A stretch of DNA of 64,000 nucleotides from JACVRW01 sp963811055 (GTDB lineage: Bacteria > Actinomycetota > Thermoleophilia > Solirubrobacterales > Thermoleophilaceae): NCBI GenBank assembly GCA_963811055.1, contig CAWEPQ010000001.1:248001-312000 (forward strand). Reading direction: 5' to 3'. Positions 32,366-40,004 of the stretch are shown piece after piece (position 1 is the stretch's first letter; each line of letters starts with the position of its first letter). A model generated the notes under the pieces. The model searched no databases. It saw only the letters and a list, made by a program, of their open reading frames with translations, and was not told the DNA's origin. The translations under genes were made by a program, and so were the position numbers.

Positions 32366-33760
32366 TCAGGAGCGGATGAAGATCGGAGCGCCGAGCGGCA
32401 TCCTCGAGATGAGCCAGCGCGCCTCCTCCGAGCGAACCCGCATGCAGCCGAGGCTCACCGCCTTGCCGATGCTGCTCACATCCGCCGTGGCGTGCACCGC
32501 GAGCCGGTCGCCGCCGGGCCAGTCCTCGGGCAGGTCGGTCTGATGGCCGGTGAGGGCGAGCACGCAGCAGCCGTATGGCGAGTTGTCGTCGGTCACCTTC
32601 AGCTTGTCGGTGACCGAGAACCGCCCGAGCGGCGTGGTGTGGCCGGTCGAGCCGATCGCGATCGGGAACTTCTTGACGGTGTGCCCGTCCCGGCGCACGA
32701 ACAGCTCGCGCTTCGAGAGGTCGGCGTGGAGCGACCAGCGCACGCAGTCCACACGCGCGCGCTCCCTGGGTATCCAGGCCACCTCTCCGTTCTTGAGCTC
32801 CGAGGCCTGCACCCCGAGCCAGTCTCCACGCTGGCCCACCACGCCGAGCACGCGCGGGGACCCCCACTCGGTCTGCTTGGTGATCCGCAGGCGCGGCTCG
32901 CCGCCGGGCTCCTTGAACAACACCGTGGACCGCGCCACGTATGCGGTGGAGTAGCACGACGATGTGCGCGGGTCGGATGCGAAAGGCGCCTCGAGAGGCC
33001 CGCCCTTCGCCGGCACGAAGTTGCGGGTGCCGTCATCGCCGCCGGCCCTGGGCCCGTTGCCGGAATCGTTGTCGCCGCCGAGCTGGGTGGCGGCCATCAG
33101 GCCGGCGGCGCCGACCAAGGCGGCGGCACCGAGGGCCGCGAGCGTGAGGAAGCCCGTGCGGACCCGGCGGCCGGGTCCGTCGTCGCCCCTGCGTCCCTCG
33201 CTGAGCATGTCCAGCACCGGCTCGTCTGGAGGCGGAGGCGGCGGGTCGGCGACGGCCGAGAGCGTGGCCGGTGGCGGCTCGGGCGCCTTCTCGGGCTCGG
33301 GCCGGGGCACCGGCCGCAGCGGCACCGGCGCCGGCAGTGGGTCGGGTGCGCTCGCTGCCTCCGCGGCGATCGGCGCGGGTCTGGGTGTGGGGCTTGGCGT
33401 GCGAGGCGGGACGCGCTGGGCCCTCCGGTCACGCTCCGGGCCCTGCGGTGTTGCGCCGGCCTCCACGTCGTCAGGCACCGTGAACTCGCGTCCCGGCGCC
33501 GGCTCGATGCCACTCCAGGTGCCCGGCTCGAGCAGCGCCTTCAGGACCGAGCCAAGGTCCTCGCCGCGCTGCACGCGCAGATCGTCGGCCAGGCGCTCGA
33601 TCGCGGCGGCCCGCCGGCGCGAGACCTCGGCGGGCTCGTAGTCGTACATCTGCGCGAGCGCGTCGTCGGGCACGCGCCGGTGGAGAGACAGCGAGAGCAG
33701 CTCACGATCCCTCGGTTCGAGGCGCTGAAGTGCGTCGGCAAGCTGTTCGGGGCGGATCAT
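32366..33760 (-). CDS. Membrane fusion: sigma-region-4-like domain plus extracytoplasmic L,D-transpeptidase
   Basis: In this 464-residue protein, residues 3-62 are helical and resemble sigma region 4 (ALQRLEPRDRELLSLSLHRR, AQMYDYEPAEVSRRRAAAIE). About 100-185 is a Pro-rich linker. 203-224 is one membrane helix (TGFLTLAALGAAALVGAAGL). About 268-340 is an SH3-like segment, and 345-464 is a YkuD L,D-transpeptidase domain with H423, S436, G438, C439 and R441 in the HATADVSSIGKAVSLGCMRV region. L,D-transpeptidases crosslink peptidoglycan. The layout (inside regulator-like, outside cell-wall enzyme) and the sigma factor gene directly downstream suggest a cell-wall sensing partner, perhaps an anti-sigma factor. 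That role is inference. Confidence 0.85.
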   Translation of the reverse strand: MIRPEQLADALQRLEPRDRELLSLSLHRRVPDDALAQMYDYEPAEVSRRRAAAIERLADDLRVQRGEDLGSVLKALLEPGTWSGIEPAPGREFTVPDDVEAGATPQGPERDRRAQRVPPRTPSPTPRPAPIAAEAASAPDPLPAPVPLRPVPRPEPEKAPEPPPATLSAVADPPPPPPDEPVLDMLSEGRRGDDGPGRRVRTGFLTLAALGAAALVGAAGLMAATQLGGDNDSGNGPRAGGDDGTRNFVPAKGGPLEAPFASDPRTSSCYSTAYVARSTVLFKEPGGEPRLRITKQTEWGSPRVLGVVGQRGDWLGVQASELKNGEVAWIPRERARVDCVRWSLHADLSKRELFVRRDGHTVKKFPIAIGSTGHTTPLGRFSVTDKLKVTDDNSPYGCCVLALTGHQTDLPEDWPGGDRLAVHATADVSSIGKAVSLGCMRVRSEEARWLISRMPLGAPIFIRS

Positions 33761-33858
33761 GTGGGGCTACCTGGGCGTCGGCAACCCCCCGCCCGGGGGC
33801 GCGAGGGCCGGCCCATCCAGGGTACTGAGCCCCCGGGTCGGAGAAGGAAGGCGTCGAC

Positions 33859-36477
33859 TCAGTGCGCTACAGGCCGCACCATGCCGCCGTCGGCGAGCAT
33901 GGCGGTGGCCTCGGCCACCCGCACGGGCCGCGAGAACAGGTATCCCTGGGCCCGCTTCACATTCAGGTCCTCGAGCGCCTCCAGCTGCTCCTCCGTCTCC
34001 ACGCCCTCGGCGATCACGGAGAAGCCCAGTGCGTGCGCCATCGCCACGATTGCCGCCACGAGCTCGCAGTCTTCCGCGCTGCGCGCCAGGTCGGTCACGA
34101 AGGCGCGATCGATCTTCAGCTCCTCGATCGGGAACCGCTTGAGGTAGGAGAGAGCCGAATAGCCGGTGCCGAAGTCGTCCATGGCCAGGCGCACGCCCAG
34201 CCGCTGGATCCGCTCCAGCGTGGCGAGGGTGTCCCCATCCGGCTCGAGCAGCACGCTCTCCGTGATCTCGAGCGACAGGCAGCCGGGGTCGAGACCGGTG
34301 GCGGCCAGCGCCTCCGACACGGTCTCCGGCAGCCCCGGCTCCACGATCTGGCGGGCCGAGACGTTGACCGAGAGGGATACCGGCCCGTTGCTCGACGCCG
34401 CGTTCCAGCGCGCCGCCTGCTCACACGCCTCGGTGAGGACCCAGCGGCCGATCGGGAGGATCAGCCCGGTCTCCTCGGCAGCGGGTATGAAGTCGTCTGG
34501 AGCGATGAGCGCTCCGTCGCGGTGCCACCGGAGCAACGCCTCGAAGCCGACGGGGTGGCGGGAGGGCAGCTCCACCAGCGGCTGGTAGTAGACCTCGAAC
34601 TCGTCCCGGTCGATCGCGCCACGCAATGCGTTCTCGAGCTCGAGCCGCTGGTGGGCCTTGGTGTTCAGGCGAGTGTCGAAGAGCTCCACCCCGCCGCCGC
34701 CCCGGAGCTTTGCCTGGTGGCGGGCGGAGTCGGCATCGCGGAGCACCTCGCCCGGATCGTCGCCGGAGCGCCCGAAGGCGATCCCGATGCTGGCGGTCAC
34801 GCTCAGTAGCTGCCCCCCGGCCTGAGAGGGCTCGCCCAGGTCGGTGGCGAGGCGCTCGGCCACACGCAGGACGTCGGTCTCGTCGCCCACGTCCTCGCAG
34901 ATCACCACGAACTCGTCGGCGGCGAAGCGGCCTACGGTGTCGCCCGGCCGCACGGTCTGGTCGAGCCGGCGCGCGGCCGTCCGGATCACCTCGTCGCCCA
35001 CCGTGCGCCCGAAGGCGTCGTTGACCGACTTGAGCCGATCGAGGTCGATGAAGAGCACGCCGGTCGACCGGCCCTGACGGCGGCTCGCCGCGAGCGCGTG
35101 GGCCAGCTGCTCCATCAGCAGGGCCCGGTTCGGGAGCCCGGTGAGGTCGTCGTGCAGCGCGCGGCGCTTGAGCTCGACCTCGTAGGCCCGGCGATCGGTC
35201 ACGTCCCCGGCCGATACGACCCAGCCCCTGATCTCGCCGTTCTCGTGGCGGAGCGGCGCGCCGTTGTAAACCACCCAGCGCTCGCCTCCGTCCGGCCGGA
35301 CCACCCGGCATTCGATCTTGGTGTTCGCGCCCTGGCGGCCACGCTCGATGGCGGCATCCCAAGCAGCGCGGTCGTTGGCGTCGAGGGCCGGCACGGCCTC
35401 TCGCCCGATCGCCTGGTCGGGGTCGATCCCGTGGATGTCCGCCCAGCTCTGATTGACGTAGCGGCACTCCTCCGCCTCGTCCAGAAGGCAGATGCCCACC
35501 GGTGAGGAGGTGGCCAATGCCCGGAACTGCTCCTCCTTGTCACGCAGGTCCCGCGCTCTGCTCCTCGCGTCGCGCACCGCCCGGAGGCGGAGACGCAGAA
35601 GCACGAACAGGAACAGGGTGAGAACGACGCCCCCGAAGAGCGTGATGGCCGGGCCGGCGCGGTCCACCGGGTCCGCGGGGGCGGCCGCGCGCGAGGTCCG
35701 CAGCACCCACCCTCCGCCCTGGAGGGCCAGGTGGTCGAGATGCTTGACCTCGTCGTCCCTGACAACAGGCGGAGCGCCCCCCGGCGTGCTGGAGGCCACC
35801 GGCTGCCCGACCGGCGAGAACAGAACTGCCTTCCCGTGAGGCGCGAAGCTGCGCATGTCGTCCGCCAGGAAGGAATGGGTGTCCACCTTGAGTGCCACCC
35901 AACCCAGGAGGCTCGCGCGACGGGCGCGGACGCCGGTCGGCGTGCCGCCCCCCGCGTACACCGGGCGCACCATCGCCAGATCCCCCGGGGATCCGTTCCG
36001 CTCCACGTAGGTCTTGGTGAGGATTGCCCTGTCGCCGTCGGCTGCCTCCTCGAGCGCCGTGGTGAGACCCCCAACGGTGCTCAACTCCCTCCCCTTGGAG
36101 GCCCATCCGTCGCGCGTGGTCACGTAGACGGCGCGGAGCGGCCCTCGGCGGATCCAGACGATGCTCCGGACATCGGGCAGCCTGCGCCGAAGCCTTATGG
36201 CCTTTGCGAAGGCGGAGAACTCGGAGCGCTCGACCGAGGTGGAGGCGGCGAAGAGACCCGCCGCGCCGAGCAGGACGTGGTCGTGCCGGCGGACGCTCTC
36301 GCCAAGTCTCTGCGACAGGTCCACCGAGCTTTGGGCGAGCTCAGCCCTGTTCTCCGCGCGCGCGTGGTCGCGCCAAGCGAGCGCGGCAAGGCTCGCCACG
36401 AGGATGCCCGCGACGAGGATGAACCAGGTAAGACCGGCAAGCTCGCGCCGCTCGAACTGCAGAGCCCTGGGGGCCAT
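33859..36477 (-). CDS. CHASE-PAS-GGDEF-EAL c-di-GMP signalling protein
   Basis: This is an 872-residue protein. Two membrane helices (about 15-35 and 283-300) enclose an extracytoplasmic CHASE domain. A PAS domain (SSPVGICLLDEAEECRYVNQ, about 318-435) precedes GGDEF (from LHDDLTGLPNRALLMEQL) and EAL (from about 620). The cyclase motif is degenerate: RFAADEFVVI has AADEF in place of GGDEF. The EAL half keeps EALLRWHRDG, SLEITESVLL, DDFGTGYSALSYL and IAEGVETEEQ, so phosphodiesterase activity is expected, with the GGDEF part probably binding GTP as a regulator. Confidence 0.95.
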   Translation of the reverse strand: MAPRALQFERRELAGLTWFILVAGILVASLAALAWRDHARAENRAELAQSSVDLSQRLGESVRRHDHVLLGAAGLFAASTSVERSEFSAFAKAIRLRRRLPDVRSIVWIRRGPLRAVYVTTRDGWASKGRELSTVGGLTTALEEAADGDRAILTKTYVERNGSPGDLAMVRPVYAGGGTPTGVRARRASLLGWVALKVDTHSFLADDMRSFAPHGKAVLFSPVGQPVASSTPGGAPPVVRDDEVKHLDHLALQGGGWVLRTSRAAAPADPVDRAGPAITLFGGVVLTLFLFVLLRLRLRAVRDARSRARDLRDKEEQFRALATSSPVGICLLDEAEECRYVNQSWADIHGIDPDQAIGREAVPALDANDRAAWDAAIERGRQGANTKIECRVVRPDGGERWVVYNGAPLRHENGEIRGWVVSAGDVTDRRAYEVELKRRALHDDLTGLPNRALLMEQLAHALAASRRQGRSTGVLFIDLDRLKSVNDAFGRTVGDEVIRTAARRLDQTVRPGDTVGRFAADEFVVICEDVGDETDVLRVAERLATDLGEPSQAGGQLLSVTASIGIAFGRSGDDPGEVLRDADSARHQAKLRGGGGVELFDTRLNTKAHQRLELENALRGAIDRDEFEVYYQPLVELPSRHPVGFEALLRWHRDGALIAPDDFIPAAEETGLILPIGRWVLTEACEQAARWNAASSNGPVSLSVNVSARQIVEPGLPETVSEALAATGLDPGCLSLEITESVLLEPDGDTLATLERIQRLGVRLAMDDFGTGYSALSYLKRFPIEELKIDRAFVTDLARSAEDCELVAAIVAMAHALGFSVIAEGVETEEQLEALEDLNVKRAQGYLFSRPVRVAEATAMLADGGMVRPVAH

Positions 36478-36537
36478 TGTTAGTTGTGTCGGGTACTTCC
36501 AGCACCGGCTTGAGCGAATCCGACCAAACCGGTGGGG

Positions 36538-36585
36538 AAAGCCTGATCAAAAGCAGTCCTGCACGGGCGTGTGCAGTCAGGCTTT
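36538..36585 (-). terminator. Nested hairpin at the end of the zinc-ribbon gene
   Basis: AAAGCCTGA (36538-36546) pairs with TCAGGCTTT (36577-36585), enclosing a second stem CTGCAC/GTGCAG (36559-36564 with 36571-36576). Read on the complement it spans the stop codon of the small zinc-ribbon gene and is followed by TTTCCCC, so it may terminate that transcript. Confidence 0.45.
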
Positions 36586-36765
36586 GGGCGCTTCGGCCCG
36601 CCGACCCGAGTGTTCGTCCTCGCGCGCCGCGCGGAGAGAGGTCGCGGTGATGACGCTGCCCGGCCTCGGAAGCGGCTCGCCGCAGCCTGCGCAGCCGTCG
36701 ACGTTGGACCAGTACGCCACCGTGAAGTTGACCACACCGCACAGAGCGCAATTCACATAGGGCAT
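36577..36765 (-). CDS. Small zinc-ribbon protein
   Basis: This 62-residue protein has two CxxC knuckles, C6-x2-C9 (NCALCG) and C25-x2-C28 (GCAGCG), 15 residues apart, which would bind one Zn. The rest is a disordered charged tail. It starts with ATG behind a strong site (GGGAGG just upstream on the complement). No family is recognised. Its role could be nucleic-acid or protein binding. Confidence 0.7.
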   Translation of the reverse strand: MPYVNCALCGVVNFTVAYWSNVDGCAGCGEPLPRPGSVITATSLRAAREDEHSGRRAEAPKA

Positions 36766-36822
36766 GGTCCTCCCTTCCGCACGACCCGCCGTAGTCCTTT
36801 TGGCGCTGGCATCCTGCCGCGC

Positions 36823-37542
36823 ATGTCATTCGTGCTCACCCTCGTGGGGGCGATGCTGGCGGTGGCACTCGAGCTGCTGGAGGCCCTGGCGATCGTGCTG
36901 GCGGTGGCCGTCAGCCGGCGCACGCGGGACGCGGTCATAGGCGCCGCGGCCGCCGCGGCCGTCTGCGCGCTGGCGGGGGCGTTCCTCGGACCGGTGCTGG
37001 TGAGCCGGCTGGCGGCCGAGCCGCTCGAGCTCGTGATCGGCGTGGCCCTCCTCCTCTTCGGCCTCGAGTGGCTCCGGAAGGGAGTGCTGAGGCTGGCGGG
37101 CCGGCGCTCGCGCTCCTCCGCCTATGACGAGTACATCGAGGAGCGCGACGCGCTCGCGGCGGCTCCTGTCGACGGCACCGACTGGGCGGCCCGGACGGTG
37201 GCGTTCAAGGGCGTGCTGCTCGAGGGGCTCGAGGTCATCCTGATCGTGACGGCGCTGGCGGGCTCGGAATCCGCACGCACGCCCGCGCTCCTGGGCGCGG
37301 GGCTGGCCGTGCTGCTCACGATCATGGTCGGTTTGGTGCTGCACCGGCCGCTCAGGCGCGTGCCCGAGACCGAGCTGAAGTACGCGGTGGGGATCCTGCT
37401 GTCCACCTTCGGCACCTTCTTCGTGGCCGAGGGCCTCGACGTGTCCTGGCCCCTCGACGACGCGTCGCTGCTGCTGGTGGCGGCGTTGTACGTGATCGCC
37501 TCGCAGGTGATGGTCCGGCTCCTGCGCGAGGGCACGGCATGA
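36823..37542 (+). CDS. Polytopic membrane protein (COG4280-like, FTR1-like ExxE motifs)
   Basis: This 239-residue protein has six or seven membrane helices arranged as two similar halves. Each half has an ExLE motif in a helix: ALELLEALAIVLAV near the N-terminus and LLEGLEVILIVTAL in the middle. EGLE helices are typical of FTR1/OFeT-type iron permeases and of related uncharacterised proteins. A cytoplasmic loop (SSAYDEYIEERDALAA) separates the halves. The next small membrane protein overlaps by ATGA and is probably a partner. Metal transport is plausible but unproven. Confidence 0.75.
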   Translation: MSFVLTLVGAMLAVALELLEALAIVLAVAVSRRTRDAVIGAAAAAAVCALAGAFLGPVLVSRLAAEPLELVIGVALLLFGLEWLRKGVLRLAGRRSRSSAYDEYIEERDALAAAPVDGTDWAARTVAFKGVLLEGLEVILIVTALAGSESARTPALLGAGLAVLLTIMVGLVLHRPLRRVPETELKYAVGILLSTFGTFFVAEGLDVSWPLDDASLLLVAALYVIASQVMVRLLREGTA

Positions 37543-38731
37543 CGTTCCTTCGGCAGCTGCGCCTGCTGGTGCTCGGGGAGACGCTCTCGCTGCCCCTGGG
37601 GGTGGCGGCCGCGGTGGCGCTGGCGGCGGTGGTCAGGGAGATCGCGGGCCCGGACGGGTGGTGGCACCACTGGGGCGGCTTCCTGCTCCTCGCGTTGCTG
37701 CTCGGCGTGCTGTGGCTGACGCTGTCCGGCTCAACGCGAAGAAGAGCGGGCAGCGGCCGCCAGTCGAGTGAGAACACCTGGTCGGACGGCTGGATTCCGT
37801 CGTAGAGGCGCCGGAGCTTCTTCGTTTGCAGGCTGAGGGTGTACACGTAGGAGTTCTGCGGGCGGTGAAAGGTCCGGATGAAGACGAGCTGCTTCCCGTC
37901 CGGCGACCACACCGGCGCTCCCGCGCTGTAGGCGTACGTGGGGGGTCCACCGAAGGTGTCCACCAGCGGGCCGTGCTTGACCAGGCGACGGGCCTTGCCA
38001 CCGCGGCTCGGGACCACGTAGATCCCGCCGTCTCGGCTGAACGCGATCCGCCGGCTGTCCGGTGACCACGACGGCCTGTCGCCACCCCTGCGCGTCAATC
38101 GCCGGAACCGTCCCGACGGCCTCCCGACGAACAGATTGCCCTGTCGCGTGAAGGCGAGCCGCCCGTCCGGGGACCAGTCCGCGTTGGACGCATCTTTGAT
38201 TATCCGGCCGGTCAGGCGGCCGTCCGTTCGGAGGAAGGAGAGCTGGTATGGCCCCTCGTCCTCGACTCCGTTGAGGACGAGGCGCGACCCGTCGGGCGAC
38301 CACCGCAGGCCGGTGTAGGAGGGGTAGACGGGGTCCTGGGGCCGGTCGATCAGCGCGTGCTTGACCGCCGGCCCGCCGGCGTAGGGAAGTACGGACACCA
38401 GATAGCGGTCCGGGGCGTGATACGCGGCGGTGCCATCGCTCATGACGAACGCGATGCCCTGCCCATCCGGCGACACCGCTGCCGCGCCAAAGCCTTCACA
38501 TAGGGAGGTCGAGAAGGTGGGCTCGGCCGAGCAGAGCGCGCGGCTCCGGACATGGCCCGTCCTGGAGTTGATCAAGGCCAGGCTGAAGGACAGGCTGCGG
38601 TCAATCGAGATCACGATCTCCCCGTTGCGCCCCGGGAACGTCGCGCCGGCCGTCGCGACGCAGCACAGGAACAGGAGGACGGCGAGCGCGCAGGTGATGC
38701 CGAGCCGCCGGGCCAATGCCATGGTCAGCAT
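37352..38731 (-). CDS. Exported PD40/TolB-like beta-propeller with run-on C-terminus
   Basis: This protein begins with a signal peptide (LGITCALAVLLFLCCVATAGA) and has PD40 repeats: GLRWSPDGSRLVLNGVEDEG, RPSWSPDSRRIAFSRDGGIY and APVWSPDGKQLVFIRTFHRP, ending QVFSLDWRPLPALL at about residue 333. The remaining 125 residues are low-complexity, read antisense through the two membrane-protein genes, and are surely not original. A lost stop codon or small deletion near 37735 explains this. The genuine propeller corresponds to about 37735-38731. Confidence 0.75.
   Translation of the reverse strand: MLTMALARRLGITCALAVLLFLCCVATAGATFPGRNGEIVISIDRSLSFSLALINSRTGHVRSRALCSAEPTFSTSLCEGFGAAAVSPDGQGIAFVMSDGTAAYHAPDRYLVSVLPYAGGPAVKHALIDRPQDPVYPSYTGLRWSPDGSRLVLNGVEDEGPYQLSFLRTDGRLTGRIIKDASNADWSPDGRLAFTRQGNLFVGRPSGRFRRLTRRGGDRPSWSPDSRRIAFSRDGGIYVVPSRGGKARRLVKHGPLVDTFGGPPTYAYSAGAPVWSPDGKQLVFIRTFHRPQNSYVYTLSLQTKKLRRLYDGIQPSDQVFSLDWRPLPALLRVEPDSVSHSTPSSNARSRKPPQWCHHPSGPAISLTTAASATAAATPRGSESVSPSTSRRSCRRNVMPCPRAGAGPSPARRSRTTPPPAAATRRRGARTRRGPRPRRRCRRWTAGSPPRTSARSRARA
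37539..37805 (+). CDS. Small two-helix membrane protein with disturbed C-terminus
   Basis: This is an 88-residue protein coupled by ATGA to the preceding gene. It has two hydrophobic helices (LPLGVAAAVALAAVV and GGFLLLALLLGVLWLTL). After residue 65 the sequence turns into a polar tail that is simply antisense to the convergent beta-propeller gene, so the original stop has probably been lost near 37730. Function is unknown. Confidence 0.65.
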   Translation: MTFLRQLRLLVLGETLSLPLGVAAAVALAAVVREIAGPDGWWHHWGGFLLLALLLGVLWLTLSGSTRRRAGSGRQSSENTWSDGWIPS

Positions 38732-38776
38732 TATCTGTGCGAAACCACGCGTCCCGCAGAAGTTGCGTTTGCGGGA

Positions 38777-39934
38777 CTACCCGGCGGCGCTGATCTGCAT
38801 TGCGTCCGCGCCCTGGCCGGCCTGGTTGTTGCAGGCGTAGGCCGGACCCGCCTCCTGCCAGATCAGCGTGAGGCAGCGCGCGAGCGCCTGCTGGCCGAAC
38901 GCGTTCGGATGGAACAGCTCCTGCACCTCGCCCTGGGTGAGCGACCCCTGGTTGACGAAGCGCGTCCACTCGTGCGTGGTCGAGCTGGGCGGGCCGGGCG
39001 TGCCCGACGGGCCGACGAGGCTCGTGGTGTCGGCGCAGAACTCGCGCCCCTGGAAGGCGTTGCTCAGATCGAGGAACTGGACGTCGTTGGCACGCGCGAC
39101 CGCCCGCAGGCCGCGGCTGATGCGCGGGCCGATCTCGTCGCGGGCCCAGTCGGAGTCGCTGTCGTAGAAGGGGCAGCCGCCGCCCGCCGAGCGCAGCGGG
39201 TCGCGCTCCGCGTAGCGGTTCTCGGAGGCCCGCGGCAGGGCCGACGGATAGCTCTGCAGCACGAACCGGTACGGGGTGCCGCGGTAGCCGTTCGAGTTCA
39301 TCACCACGCGGATGTCCTTGATCGCCTTGTCCACCCGCCCCAGGACGCTCACGAACTGGAGGTTGAACGGGTGCTCGTGCGTGGTCTCGCACGGCGGGGT
39401 GAAGCTGAGATAGGCCGTGATGCAGTCCTGCACGATCGAGGCGAAGCCGAGGTCGTTCCCGCCGATCGACAGGACGATCAGCTTGACCTTGCGGGCCTTG
39501 GCGATGAAGTCGAGCTGGTCGGCCTGCGGCGCCTCGCCCTTGAAGCTCTGGCCACCGTTCGCGCCCCGGAACACGTTCGCCGTCTCGGCGCCTGAACAGG
39601 CGAGGTTGAGCTTCAGGTCCGTGGGAACGTCCGCGGTGAGGATCTCCGCCACGTCGGAGCGGTGGCAGCCGTCCTCGTCGGTGCCGTTCACGTATGTGCG
39701 GCCGATGTCGGTGTCGCACACCAGCGGCAGCGAGCAGACGGTCGCGCGATCGGTGCCGGACCGGTCGCCGGTGTTGTCGATGCTGTTGCCGTACCAGCGC
39801 CCGGCCTCGCCGGAGATGTAGGAGTCCCCGAGCGAGACGATCGCGTCGCGCGGCGAGTTGGGATAGGCGGCCGCGCCGCTGGGAGCGAGCAGACATCCGA
39901 TGACGGCGGCCAGCACCGGGAGCCTCATTCGCAT
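38777..39934 (-). CDS. Exported SGNH/GDSL-type esterase
   Basis: This 385-residue protein has a signal peptide ending near SGAAAYP. Block I is AIVSLGDSYISGEAGRWYGN with the catalytic Ser in GDSY, block III is LIVLSIGGNDLGFASIVQD, and block V is LFHPNAFGQQALARC with the catalytic His. About eight Cys suggest disulphides, as in secreted actinobacterial lipases. It probably cleaves lipid or carbohydrate esters outside the cell. Confidence 0.94.
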   Translation of the reverse strand: MRMRLPVLAAVIGCLLAPSGAAAYPNSPRDAIVSLGDSYISGEAGRWYGNSIDNTGDRSGTDRATVCSLPLVCDTDIGRTYVNGTDEDGCHRSDVAEILTADVPTDLKLNLACSGAETANVFRGANGGQSFKGEAPQADQLDFIAKARKVKLIVLSIGGNDLGFASIVQDCITAYLSFTPPCETTHEHPFNLQFVSVLGRVDKAIKDIRVVMNSNGYRGTPYRFVLQSYPSALPRASENRYAERDPLRSAGGGCPFYDSDSDWARDEIGPRISRGLRAVARANDVQFLDLSNAFQGREFCADTTSLVGPSGTPGPPSSTTHEWTRFVNQGSLTQGEVQELFHPNAFGQQALARCLTLIWQEAGPAYACNNQAGQGADAMQISAAG

Positions 39935-40004
39935 TGCCGCACCCTAGCCCGCCCGGTCGGGCGGTGCGCCGGAGTAGCTAAGGTCGGCCGTCGTGAGGGG
40001 AGTC

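Noticed and set aside
33771..33830. C/G-rich run (CCCCCCGCCCGGGGG) that can form a hairpin upstream of the L,D-transpeptidase fusion gene
   Set aside because: It is a low-complexity C/G stretch without a T run or conserved-looking shape; not enough to call a terminator or riboswitch.
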